From Fervidicoccus fontis Kam940 (GTDB lineage: Archaea; Thermoproteota; Thermoprotei_A; Sulfolobales; Fervidicoccaceae): DNA of 64,000 bases. The first letter of the stretch is position 1. The number at the start of each line of letters is the position of its first letter. The notes under the pieces are model-generated. The model was not told where the DNA came from and ran no database searches. It saw only the letters and a list, made by a program, of their open reading frames with translations. Shown piece by piece: positions 36,424 through 44,472 of the stretch. Location: assembly GCF_000258425.1 (NCBI RefSeq), contig NC_017461.1:186001-250000 (forward strand), given 5' to 3'. A program made the position numbers and the translations under genes.

Positions 36424-37002
36424 CTATTGCATTGTTATAGGTCTTCCGTGACCTGGATATATAATTTTAGGCCTAAGCTCAAGCAACTTCTTCATGCTCT
36501 TCTCTGCCATTATTTGATCAAGGGTAAACTTTCTTGGAGGAAGGGATGGTTTTCCATTATCGCTTTCAATTGCATCACCTGAAAACATAATATCTCCAGA
36601 AACGTAAGCAGTGCTTCCTGGCGTATGACCTGGAGCTGCGACAGCTTTCATGCCAGCTACTTCATCTCCATCCTTAACTTTAATGTCGACTTTAACAGGC
36701 TTAATGGTCGCAAATAAGGACATTATTCTTAGAGACAGGCTCGGAAATTTAGGCCTTGCACTTCCTTCTATAATGTCAGCCTCAGCTTCCGGAGCTACTA
36801 CTTTTGCTTTTGTCCTCTCAGCTATCTCAGATGCATACTTAATGTGATCATAGTGATAATGAGTTATCAAAACATATTTTATTGAGATCCCATGCTCTTT
36901 TGCAATTAAGAGTACATCGGAAGGCTTAGCACCTGCATCGATTAGAATACCCTCGCTTGTAAGATAGGTATTACACATTCCTTTTATCAAAAATACTTCC
37001 AA
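36424..37002 (-). CDS. Metallo-beta-lactamase-fold hydrolase
   Basis: A 192-residue MBL protein. The metal-binding motif is THYHYDH (near residues 46-52), with further His ligands in APGHTPGST and YPGHGRPI, and the Asp in MFSGDAIESD. The fold covers glyoxalase II, lactonases and RNases; short length and the GHTPGS motif fit a small hydrolase of the glyoxalase II-like group. The substrate is unknown. It is divergent from the PfpI gene over about 140 bp of AT-rich DNA holding the palindrome ATTACGTAAT. Confidence 0.85.
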   Translation of the reverse strand: MEVFLIKGMCNTYLTSEGILIDAGAKPSDVLLIAKEHGISIKYVLITHYHYDHIKYASEIAERTKAKVVAPEAEADIIEGSARPKFPSLSLRIMSLFATIKPVKVDIKVKDGDEVAGMKAVAAPGHTPGSTAYVSGDIMFSGDAIESDNGKPSLPPRKFTLDQIMAEKSMKKLLELRPKIIYPGHGRPITMQ

Positions 37003-37141
37003 GCTTTTTCCCCTCTTTTAATATAATTACGTAATTTATAAAATTTAACTCATTTAGATATGAAGTATAGGGAAGAATCTCAAAATATATACGTAACGAA
37101 TTAATTTTTCGCAAATATAAAAAATGAATTAGGAATGAGCT

Positions 37142-37657
37142 ATGAAGAGGAAAGCCCTAATTCTTATAGGACCTGAGTTTGAAGATATTGAAGCATTATA
37201 TCCTTATTATCGCTTAATTGAAGCCGGATTTGATGTAACAGTAGCTGCGCCTTTCAGCGGTGAAGTAGAAGGCAAGCATGGATATAGAATGAATTCTAAA
37301 GCAATAAAAGACATAAACCCTGATGACTTCGATATTCTCGTCCTTCCTGGAGGAAGAGGACCTGAAAGGATAAGAGTTTCAGCAAGAGATGACGCTGTAA
37401 GAATTGTGAAGAGCTTTTATGATTCTGGAAAGCCTATTGCAGCAATTTGCCACGGACCTCAACTCCTCTTGTCTGCAGGAATCGTGAAAGATATCAAGCT
37501 TACAAGCTATCCAGGGATTGCAGACGACCTAAAAGCTGGAGGCGCTGAGTGGTTAAATGAAAAGGTTGTTGTTCATGGAAATATAATTACATCGAGGCTT
37601 CCAGAAGATCTTCCTTATTGGATGGAAGCATTACTGAAGGCGCTCAGCAATTCCTGA
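37142..37657 (+). CDS. DJ-1/PfpI-family protein
   Basis: A 171-residue protein of the PfpI group. The nucleophile elbow is AAICHGPQLLLSAGI with its Cys near residue 100 and adjacent His; an acidic residue lies in GPEFEDIEALYP. Family members were described as intracellular proteases and later as protein/glyoxal deglycases; several form hexamers in hyperthermophiles. The start ATG follows a TATA-rich region. It is divergent from the MBL gene, which also belongs to aldehyde-detoxifying folds, so a shared role is possible but unproved. Confidence 0.88.
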   Translation: MKRKALILIGPEFEDIEALYPYYRLIEAGFDVTVAAPFSGEVEGKHGYRMNSKAIKDINPDDFDILVLPGGRGPERIRVSARDDAVRIVKSFYDSGKPIAAICHGPQLLLSAGIVKDIKLTSYPGIADDLKAGGAEWLNEKVVVHGNIITSRLPEDLPYWMEALLKALSNS

Positions 37658-37734
37658 AGTTTTTCATTCATTATTATAAATTTGTAGAAATCGACAGCTT
37701 ATATCAGTAAAAACTATAAATAATGCATAATTGA

Positions 37735-37932
37735 AAATCCAAAACATTTAAAAAAAGGCTTACTTTAAGTGCAAAAAAAGATACTATAGATGAAGCAAAA
37801 AAAGTAGCGCAAAGAGAGGGAAAGACGCTGAATAGCATAATAAAGAGATGCTTTGAGCCATTCGCTTTCCTGTTGAAAGTCGAGTCGAATGAATTGAATG
37901 GTAACAAGTTTTCTTCTTATATACATAGATAA
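37735..37932 (+). pseudogene. Fossil antitoxin-like (RHH/VapB-type) fragment
   Basis: A frame without a start codon encodes TFKKRLTLSAKKDTIDEAKK followed by VAQREGKTLNSIIKRCFE, which matches the helix pattern of small VapB/DUF6364-type antitoxins. A stop lies just upstream in frame and the C-terminus is atypical. It sits in the 369-bp gap 37658-38026. No toxin partner is directly next to it, but a PIN-toxin fossil lies 1.7 kb downstream. I read it as a decayed gene, not an active one. Confidence 0.5.
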
Positions 37933-38026
37933 GTTAAGAATATAAGTTGACAATTTCTAAAACTTTTATAATAATTTTTTATGCAAAACTTATATATTTT
38001 GATTAATAAATTATACTAGTGGTAAT

Positions 38027-38845
38027 ATGTCTTCTGAAAAAGAAAGAGTTGAAGCTCTTTTAAAAAAAGTTGAAGAAATTTCCCAAGAATCGAAAAAATC
38101 CGACTACAAGATGCCGGTAATTCTTCCTTTCCTCCCTGCAATATTATATTTCGTTGCAGTAATATTGTTAGCTATTGGAATGCTTTATTCCTCTCCGAGC
38201 ATAGAATATCCATATTCTTCATATTCATATCTTCAGGAAAGCTCGCATAGTTTCAATGATTCTGTTTTCTCTTCTTTATTAATACTATTCGGATTTTTGG
38301 TAATAATTATTTCCATATTCATCAACTTCTACGTTATATATAAATGGGTTAAAAGAAGAAATGATCACTTCCTCAGAAATATGTCTTTCTATGAGAATAT
38401 TGCAGAAATAACGAATCTTTTAAAGTTCAAGAGAGTATATTCAATTAAATCCAGACTAAATGAGCTGAAAGATATCAACAATAATATAAAAAGTGCTATT
38501 GTCAATTCGATATTAATAATTGTTCCGTTCTATATCTTATATGTTTATCACTTCATCAATAAAGACTTCGTAAAGCATTCTCAGAAGGAAAGGCTTCTTT
38601 TAAGCGAAGTTATAGATGAAATTAGGGAAAAAGTCCCTTTATTTACAAGAAGAATAGAAGAATTTGCTGAAGTTCCAGACAGAAGCACGCTTTTATACGT
38701 AATTCTTTACTTTATTACCTGCGGACTTTTCGGCATATATTGGGTCTACACGCTTACAAACGATCCAAACAGACATTTTGAAAGCCACCAAATTATAGAG
38801 AAAGAGCTGATCACAGCACTGAAGGAAATTTTATCAAAACAGTAA
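38027..38845 (+). CDS. Hypothetical membrane protein, DUF4234-like C-terminus
   Basis: A 272-residue protein. A charged N-terminal segment is followed by a membrane helix (LPFLPAILYFVAVILLAIGML), then a second at about 80-105, a helical cytoplasmic region, a third near 160-180, and the last hydrophobic segment LYVILYFITCGLFGIYWVYTL. The end resembles DUF4234, where FxxxxxxGxYWxY is typical. Function is unknown. An AT-rich promoter-like region lies upstream, and a long decayed zone lies downstream. Confidence 0.6.
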   Translation: MSSEKERVEALLKKVEEISQESKKSDYKMPVILPFLPAILYFVAVILLAIGMLYSSPSIEYPYSSYSYLQESSHSFNDSVFSSLLILFGFLVIIISIFINFYVIYKWVKRRNDHFLRNMSFYENIAEITNLLKFKRVYSIKSRLNELKDINNNIKSAIVNSILIIVPFYILYVYHFINKDFVKHSQKERLLLSEVIDEIREKVPLFTRRIEEFAEVPDRSTLLYVILYFITCGLFGIYWVYTLTNDPNRHFESHQIIEKELITALKEILSKQ

Positions 38846-39159
38846 TTTTTTGCAATATTTTTTTAAACGCTAGTAAACTGTCTCGCTTAAAGTACTGTGT
38901 CTCTGATAGAGAGGATGAAGTTATTTGCAAGTAGCTCGAAAAATTATTCTTCATTAAAATGCAATATTTTTATATTAAATTTATATATAAAAATTAATAA
39001 CTAAAAAGTTAATCGATCTATGATTAAGTACCATAATCCAGGTATGTTGGTAATGAGGGAGAGTTCAAGCTGTTTAAGGAGCCGTGGAAGTTCAGGTTCT
39101 ACGATGTTAAAAGGACTGAGTGACCAAAGTGTCACGCTATATTCACAACTATTACAGCG

Positions 39160-39288
39160 TGCTTTTCCAAAGGAAAAGGAGTCGGAGTTCGTGATTCAAG
39201 TGTGACAGAAAAAGGTTATAAATTAAGAAAATGTCGCAAATGCATCACTCAACATTTTAAGTGTAAGCGGAAAGTTTTCCAATTCTGA
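39160..39288 (+). pseudogene. Short Cys-rich fossil, NrdR- or zinc-ribbon-like
   Basis: An open stretch of 42 codons lacks a start. It contains GVRDSSVTEKGYKLRKCRKC and an aromatic/His-rich end (ITQHFKCKRKVFQF). The run VRDSSVTEKG-RKCRKC recalls the zinc-ribbon of NrdR-like or transposase proteins (VxDSR...RRRxCxxC). Only one complete CxxC is present, so it could not form a full ribbon. The identification is weak. Confidence 0.3.
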
Positions 39289-39663
39289 ACAAAAGTTTGT
39301 ACTTCCAATTACAGCTATATCAACTTTTTTATTCCAAGCTTTTAATAGAAGTACTAAGATCCTAGTGGAATAAAACAGACGGAGATTCTGCTGTCAGTTA
39401 GGAAAACCTCCTGAAGGAAATAATCAGTATGATCGAGAACAACAAAGTAGCATTTGAAATTCTGACTAAGGGCAGCGCTTGCTGTAGGGGATGATCTTTG
39501 CCTAGAAGAGGCTGAAAAGCATTGAAGCCTCCGCATTGCTTTCTGCTAGACTGATTTCATTTTCGGAATGTTTTCTTCAACCGTGTCTTTTGATTCCAAC
39601 GAACCAAAAATCTTATAAAATTCGAGGATAAAGACCTGCAGGCATCATATCTTTTTTGTTCTA

Positions 39664-39805
39664 ATGGTAGATTGCTATTTTTTTGATGACTCTGCCCTAG
39701 CTGCCCTCCTTCTTGAAGAAGAGAAATTGAATCTCTCTGTCTGAGTGGATAGCATGTAATGATCCGCTAGTGGTATCATGCACTAGCGAATTTGAAAATT
39801 TTTAG
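39664..39805 (+). pseudogene. VapC-type PIN-domain toxin fossil
   Basis: Starting at ATG 39664 the frame reads MVDCYFFDDSALAALLLEEE, a close match to PIN-domain starts, including the conserved first Asp followed by S-A-L and the LLLEE helix. An in-frame TGA at 39742 stops it; in a shifted frame from 39761 the sequence continues DPLVVSCTSEFENF, matching the next VapC segment, and stops again at 39803. The remaining two thirds of the gene are gone. It belongs to the same decayed zone as the antitoxin-like fossil at 37735. Confidence 0.75.
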
Positions 39806-39969
39806 CCGATTCCATAGAGCGAAATTCTTCAGCTTTTTTAAAAGACCAATTATCGATATGATGCAACTATTCCTTCGTAAGCATTATCCTATCATTCGAT
39901 TGATTTTAATAAAAAAATATTTAATAGTGGGATAATTTAATATTAAAAAACAGAAAAAGGTAATTTGAT

Positions 39970-40284
39970 ATGGAAAAAGAAAAGGGCAATATATGGTATA
40001 TCTTTGCATATATATTGACCTGGTTATCAGGCATAATAGTATTCATTACCGAGGGACAGAAGGATAAAAGGCTCAAGTTTCACTCCCTGCAGTCGATTTT
40101 CCTCGGAATATTAGGCACAATAATAGATTTGGTATTTTTCTTCATACCTTTCCTCGGACCTTTCCTGCTCTTTCTGGTTTGGCTGTACGGGATGTACATA
40201 GCTTTTAAAGCATACAGTGGAGTGGACGTCAAAGTTCCAGTCCTCGGAGACTATGCAGCGAAGTATTCTGAATACACTCCTTAG
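39970..40284 (+). CDS. DUF4870/Tic20-like membrane protein
   Basis: A 104-residue protein with three predicted helices: IWYIFAYILTWLSGIIVFI, IFLGILGTIIDLVFFFIP and LFLVWLYGMYIAFKAYSG. The internal sequence KFHSLQSIFLG is typical of DUF4870. The family has no firmly known role. The upstream DNA has a clear TATA-like run and AAGGT near the ATG. It marks the end of the decayed zone. Confidence 0.8.
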   Translation: MEKEKGNIWYIFAYILTWLSGIIVFITEGQKDKRLKFHSLQSIFLGILGTIIDLVFFFIPFLGPFLLFLVWLYGMYIAFKAYSGVDVKVPVLGDYAAKYSEYTP

Positions 40285-40357
40285 CCTTTCTCCTTTCCAA
40301 AAAGCACGAGAGCTTCAGAAAATTTTTTATCATTTCCCTAATGCAAATAAGATAAGC

Positions 40358-40414
40358 GAGGTGCGGCTATGTGCCAGAAGAAAGCGCCAGACGAGGTGTC
40401 CAACGTCGCACCTC
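40358..40414. repeat. GC-rich inverted repeat, possible structured RNA
   Basis: GAGGTGCG (40358-40365) and CGCACCTC (40407-40414) form a perfect 8-bp stem around a 41-nt loop. The sequence is richer in G and C than the surrounding intergenic DNA. It lies between DUF4870 and the unknown gene ending at 40446. It may be a small RNA, a terminator-like hairpin or part of a mobile remnant; no promoter decides. Confidence 0.35.
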
Positions 40415-40445
40415 ATGTAAAATAGAGCGATGGATCGGGAAAGAG

Positions 40446-41009
40446 CTATATCTCGTCCCAAAGATTTTTAGAAGACCCTTGTATTGGAAGAGCCCTCGAG
40501 AACTTCTCGATGAGAGGTTTGAGCTCCTCCCACTCTTCCTTGCTAATTGGAGGTGTTCCCACTTCTTGCTTGATCTTCCTCATGAGCTCCACTGACTTCC
40601 TGCACCCGTTCTCAGATTTCGGAATCACGAACCACATGTAGACTATCAGCAGTGTGAACTTCATGGGCTTTGCCTGAGATCCCATGAATTCCATTATGAA
40701 GAATTCATCGGTCTCAGCAGCCTCAGAGAAGGAGAGCTTTTTGAAGTAAGAATATATGAGTGAAGTTGGGAGGAAGAGGGCCTCAATCATGTTCTTCACG
40801 ATTTGGGCGTCGGAGGTTGTAATGCCGCTCTTTTCTTTCGCTGTATTGAGGAGCTCGACTGCATCTTCTCTATCCAGGAGCTCGGCGCTTTCTCCGTATC
40901 TTCCGAAGATCTTTGGAAGTGGCCTGTCAAGTATTCCTATGCTGTAGACCTTCCTCATTTTGTTGAAAAAGTTGCCTCCATAATAAAGCACATAAGGCTC
41001 GCAAATCAA
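40446..41009 (-). CDS. Hypothetical protein, higher GC than its neighbours
   Basis: An uncertain 187-residue frame. The protein is mainly helical and charged, with LLDREDAVELLNTAKEKSG and a TLLIVYMWFVIP hydrophobic run near the middle. I do not recognise a family. Codon positions show more G and C than flanking genes, which may mean transfer. A better start could be the Met in NKMRKVYSIGILDRPLPKIF (about 40958), giving about 170 residues, though no ribosome-binding motif stands at a good distance. The 388 bp upstream hold no supported gene. Confidence 0.45.
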   Translation of the reverse strand: MICEPYVLYYGGNFFNKMRKVYSIGILDRPLPKIFGRYGESAELLDREDAVELLNTAKEKSGITTSDAQIVKNMIEALFLPTSLIYSYFKKLSFSEAAETDEFFIMEFMGSQAKPMKFTLLIVYMWFVIPKSENGCRKSVELMRKIKQEVGTPPISKEEWEELKPLIEKFSRALPIQGSSKNLWDEI

Positions 41010-41397
41010 AATAAATCAGCTCATATGTTTTCTGTTGCACCAGCTAATTAACTTATCCTCGCTCGGTTTAAGCGCCTTCCAGCATTACCTCCTCATTGAG
41101 CTGATATGAATGATCTTTAGAAAAAAAGCTTTCCATGAACAGCATTAAAGATAAAGAAGCTCTGTGCTTCGAATTCTCGAGCCTAGATGTAAACCTTTTC
41201 TCAGGATTCAACGTCTCCAGGAACAATATAGAACAGAAGGTGCGTCTCTGGCTTTATTCTCAATGCTTTCCTGCATTTTTCCGTATCTCTTTTATTACGC
41301 TCGAGCTAAGCAAAAAGATTTTGCCAAAAGGCTTAGAATAGATAAATTCGTACTAATTTATTAAAGATAATTTATAAAGATATAAAAAGGAGAGAAG
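41010..41397. other. Gene-free spacer before truD
   Basis: This 388-bp stretch contains only short overlapping reading frames with no family likeness that I can support. A TATA-like AT-rich tract at about 41355-41385 and GGAGAG at about 41389 serve truD. One frame reads GASLALFSMLSCIFPYLFYY, which resembles a membrane helix, and may be a gene remnant. I see nothing more. Confidence 0.5.
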
Positions 41398-42363
41398 ATG
41401 ATTTATGAAAGAATCGGCATAAATGTCTTTCTGACAAATTCTGAAGGAATAGAGGCTGGTGATTTTTTAGAAAGGTGCTCAGACTTCATAGTTATTGAAA
41501 GATCTTTCCCACCTACTAATAATGAGGGAAAATTCTATGCATATTTCCTTGTAAAGAGTGGGTTATCTACCGAGAGTGCGGTTAAGATTATCCTTACTCT
41601 TATCCATAAGGGAAAAGCGTTTTACTATGGATTGAAGGACAGCAACTCGCTTTCTGTGCAGAATATCGTTTTAACAGAATTTGTTGGAAAAAATTTGTGT
41701 TTTGGAGGTAAAGCTAGGCTAATATATCAAGGAAAAACTGATTTTATCCCCAAAAAAGGGGGGTTCAATTCAAACATATTTGCAATAAAGTTTCCGGACT
41801 CTATAGATGCGGAAAAAACGCTTGAGGAAATTAAAAAGCTCAAAGCATTTCCGAACTTTTTTGGTCATCAAAGATTCGGGTTCCATGAACCCTTTAATCA
41901 TGAAATTGCGATAAAGCTATTGAAAGATGGAAAGCTAAATACAAGAAGTTGGAAAGGTGAGTTTTTAGCGGAATCGCTACAGAGTTATATTTTCAACGTC
42001 TGCCTTTCAAGAATAGATTTTAAGGAAGATTACAACAGTAAGATGGGAATTCTTTTAGGAACAAGACATAAAGAGGCTTTAAAGAAGAAAGTCTTGTTAA
42101 AGGATCATTACGAATGTTCACTGGAAGTTGCGGAGGAGCTTGGAATATTGGAGCTGATAGAAGGAAAAGATTTCCTTAAATACCAGCTAAGGCCACTGTT
42201 TATAAAAAACCCTCTCATCAAATATTATAAATCTAAAGAGAAGCTAATAGCTATTGCCAAGATGCCTCCTGGAAGCTATGCATCTCTGATTATAAGAGAA
42301 GTTTTTAAGAATGATGAAAGCTGGATGAATAAAAAATGCGTTGCTGAAAAAGTCTGTAAATAA
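41398..42363 (+). CDS. truD: tRNA pseudouridine synthase TruD
   Basis: A 321-residue TruD-family enzyme, which forms pseudouridine in tRNA (position 13 in bacteria; related sites in archaea). The catalytic Asp lies in the motif YYGLKDSNSLSVQNI, and FPNFFGHQRFG is the family's second landmark. The N-terminus YAYFLVKSGLSTESAVKII also fits. Archaeal TruD proteins are often 380-420 residues, so the insertion domain after the FGHQRFG motif is short here. GGAGAG lies just upstream of the ATG. It stands between decayed regions. Confidence 0.85.
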   Translation: MIYERIGINVFLTNSEGIEAGDFLERCSDFIVIERSFPPTNNEGKFYAYFLVKSGLSTESAVKIILTLIHKGKAFYYGLKDSNSLSVQNIVLTEFVGKNLCFGGKARLIYQGKTDFIPKKGGFNSNIFAIKFPDSIDAEKTLEEIKKLKAFPNFFGHQRFGFHEPFNHEIAIKLLKDGKLNTRSWKGEFLAESLQSYIFNVCLSRIDFKEDYNSKMGILLGTRHKEALKKKVLLKDHYECSLEVAEELGILELIEGKDFLKYQLRPLFIKNPLIKYYKSKEKLIAIAKMPPGSYASLIIREVFKNDESWMNKKCVAEKVCK

Positions 42364-42488
42364 AAAGTGAAGGCTTCTTCTATGATTCTTTGCTGTTCAA
42401 ACGCAAAAGGACCTATTCAGTGATTTTATTAAATATAATACTTAAATTTTCAAAGAATTAATTAAATTGAGAGAGCGGTTGAGGAAAA

Positions 42489-43020
42489 ATGATAGAGGAA
42501 GAGGAAACCAAGAAAATTCTTCAAGAAATGAAGGAAGACCACATTCATGGTGCTTCATGGTATTATGAAAAAATGGTTGAAGTATTTTAAAAAGCTGGGT
42601 TTTTCGATAAAAAGCTTGCAAATGAATTAATTAAGATAAGACCCGGGATGGCCTCTATCCAAAATGTGATTGAATCGCTAAAAAAGGCTGAGGAAAAAAG
42701 GAATCGGTTTTAATAGAGCTTTAGAAATGCTGGAAAAATACAAAAAAAGCTTCAGAATACTTTTCTAAGACTAAGATCAACGCCACATCTGTTATGACAA
42801 TAAGCTTTTCATCTAATGTTTTCAATTTTCTCAAAAATTCAAATGTTAAGAAAATATATAGTTGAATCTGAGCCGAACTTAGAGCTAAATGAAGCTAAGG
42901 AAAAGCTACGGAAAAATTGTCGATGCCGAGGTTATTTTACACAGCTCAGTTCATTATTTCATTGGGAAAGTGAATGCCATTGCAACTGGAGCGGATGGGA
43001 TATATGCATCAGGAGATGTT
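42489..43020 (+). pseudogene. eIF2B/aIF2B-family fossil (broken and truncated)
   Basis: From ATG 42489 (GAGG 4 nt upstream) the frame reads ILQEMKEDHIHGASWYYEKM and stops at TAA 42588. It resumes in frame with IKIRPGMASIQNVIESLKKA, then shifts through about three more frames: NATSVMTISFSSNVFNFLK, VESEPNLEL and finally VILHSSVHYFIGKVNAIATG followed by ADGIYASGDVL. This order matches the eIF2B-alpha/ribose-1,5-bisphosphate isomerase superfamily (HGAS, RPSMA, DSAV...GADAI motifs). The last third of the gene is missing, and the break is exactly where an IS200/IS605-like end begins at 43021. Confidence 0.82.
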
Positions 43021-43064
43021 CTGACCTTCTCCCCGCTCTAAAGGGCGAGGGTTTCAGTTGTAAA
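43021..43064 (+). mobile_element. Solo IS200/IS605-type (TnpB) right end, copy 1
   Basis: A 44-nt sequence matching 57881-57923 with one indel and a few changes. The blocks taaagggcgagg and tttcagttgtaaa are identical in both. The inner part pairs as CCCCGCTC...AGGGCGAGG, a hairpin of the type at right ends of archaeal TnpB elements, where the end also forms the tail of the omega RNA. No tnpB gene or left end is near. It abuts the broken eIF2B-type gene, so insertion probably took part in its loss. Confidence 0.6.
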
Positions 43065-43076
43065 AAAATATTTAAA

Positions 43077-43592
43077 TTAGGCTAGTCCCATAAATAGCAT
43101 TAAAGCTGGTACTAGCACGCCGATTATTCCAAATACTATTAGAAGCCAGCCTAATGCTTTTAAAGAAACTTTTCCTCTGGTCATCAGAAATATAGCAATA
43201 AATGTTATTATATATAATGTTGTCGCATACGCGAAGAGGTAGTTATGAACTAGCGCAATAAAGGCGTAGAGGAACCAAATCATACCAATTGCTGCATACA
43301 AGGAGTAGTCTCCTACGGGAGTTAACCCATACCCTTTAATTAAAATAATTCCTAACGCAACCCATATTACTCCAAAGGTTAAAGCAAAAGTTGCGGTTGT
43401 TCCTAAATTTAGTGCGGTTGCTGCATATAAAGCGGCAACTACGTTGAAAATTGCCGCAGCCTCACAAAAAACCCCTGAAGACTTGAGGTCTGGCTTGTTG
43501 CTCATAAGTGACATTCCCAGCACAAAGAAGTTTGCTCCAAACAAATATAAAATCATTCCTACTAAAGATTCAACCCACTGCATTTTTATCAC
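43077..43592 (-). CDS. Small integral membrane protein, AmiS/UreI-like
   Basis: A 171-residue hydrophobic protein with about six membrane helices. The stretch IILIKGYGLTPVGDYSLYAAIG followed by MIWFLYAF loosely resembles the AmiS/UreI family, which includes acid-activated urea and amide channels. The N-terminal MILYLFGANFFVLGMSLM also fits. No urease or amidase gene is near, so the substrate is unknown. It ends 12 bp from the IS-type end. Confidence 0.45.
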   Translation of the reverse strand: MIKMQWVESLVGMILYLFGANFFVLGMSLMSNKPDLKSSGVFCEAAAIFNVVAALYAATALNLGTTATFALTFGVIWVALGIILIKGYGLTPVGDYSLYAAIGMIWFLYAFIALVHNYLFAYATTLYIITFIAIFLMTRGKVSLKALGWLLIVFGIIGVLVPALMLFMGLA

Positions 43593-43742
43593 TTATAATA
43601 TTATTATAGAAAACTTTTATTTAAATTTTCATTTCCTATATTTTTATTCTATAAAAATTTTTCGATTAAAATGGAGAAAATTTCTTATCAAGTTGTTCTT
43701 ACAACTGGACACCTTGTCCAAGTGTGGAGGAGAAATCAGCTA

Positions 43743-44468
43743 TTAGAAAGCTTTGATGAACTTTTTTCTAGCGAAAAAAGGGATCACCGCTATTCCTGTG
43801 AGAAACCCCCCGACATGTGCCCAAAATGCTATTCCTGTATATACAGCAGAAAAAGTGGTTAACACAGCTAAGACGAGCTGATAAATAAACCATATGACAA
43901 TGAAAATTATTGCAGGAAAGTTTATAACTACAGGCGCCCAGAACCAGAGGGTCAATGTCTTAACCATGGAGCTTGGATAAAGCATGATATATGCTCCAAG
44001 GACTCCGCTTATCGCTCCGCTCGCTCCAACCGCTGGTATAAGCCAAGGGTTGTTCATTTGTGAAATTATGCTTGAAGTTTCAGGAACATGAACTAATGTT
44101 ATACTAGTTACGTAAAACAGTGCGGCCCCTGTACCGCTAAGAAAGTAAAATAGTAAGTACTTCACTTTACCTAAAGCAATTTCTATACTGTCACCAAATA
44201 TGTAAAGAAAAAGCATATTGCCCAATACATGTACAATATCTGTATGTATAAACATAGCTGTGAATATGGTCCAGAGTCTCTCTCCATTAATAATGTAATA
44301 CGGCGTTATCCCAAAAAACTCTATTATATCATTGATGCTTGTAGCGTTTGGCAAAATCACCCATGGGAAGAAATACGTGACCACGAAGATCCCAATGTTT
44401 ACGAAGATCAAAATTTCATTCACAATTGGTCTTTCTGTAATTTTTTCGCTATTTGTTGCAGGAAGCAA
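43743..44468 (-). CDS. Rhomboid-family intramembrane serine protease
   Basis: A 241-residue membrane protein with six or more helices. The catalytic serine lies in GASGAISGVLGAYIM (near residue 150) and the catalytic His in FWAHVGGFLTGI (near 215). FIHTDIVHVLGNMLFLYIFG is the conserved loop-1 and helix-2 region. Rhomboids cut membrane-anchored proteins within or near the membrane; substrates in archaea are largely unknown. The stop of ribK lies 4 bp upstream, so the gene may be transcribed with ribK and nfi. Confidence 0.9.
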   Translation of the reverse strand: MLPATNSEKITERPIVNEILIFVNIGIFVVTYFFPWVILPNATSINDIIEFFGITPYYIINGERLWTIFTAMFIHTDIVHVLGNMLFLYIFGDSIEIALGKVKYLLFYFLSGTGAALFYVTSITLVHVPETSSIISQMNNPWLIPAVGASGAISGVLGAYIMLYPSSMVKTLTLWFWAPVVINFPAIIFIVIWFIYQLVLAVLTTFSAVYTGIAFWAHVGGFLTGIAVIPFFARKKFIKAF

Positions 44469-44472
44469 AGTC

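Larger units (their letters stand above)
38846..39969. other. Decayed gene-free zone, 1.1 kb
   Basis: No intact gene is supported here. Besides the two fossils listed separately (39160-39288 and 39664-39805), one short out-of-phase stretch at about 39040-39120 encodes GEFKLFKEPWKFRFYDVKRT before a stop and reads like true protein sequence, but I cannot place it. Base composition resembles the coding flanks less than ordinary spacers do. The zone is best read as a graveyard of inactivated genes, perhaps left by toxin-antitoxin and mobile elements. Confidence 0.55.

Noticed and set aside
41135-41364. Two overlapping short frames (68 and 66 codons) before truD
   Set aside because: Neither has a start with a binding motif or recognisable domain; one has a helix-like stretch only.
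43697-43711. TGGACA-CCT-TGTCCA inverted repeat as an operator or terminator
   Set aside because: It is short, lies downstream of the rhomboid stop (gene end at 43743) in a convergent context without a T-run, and has no second copy.
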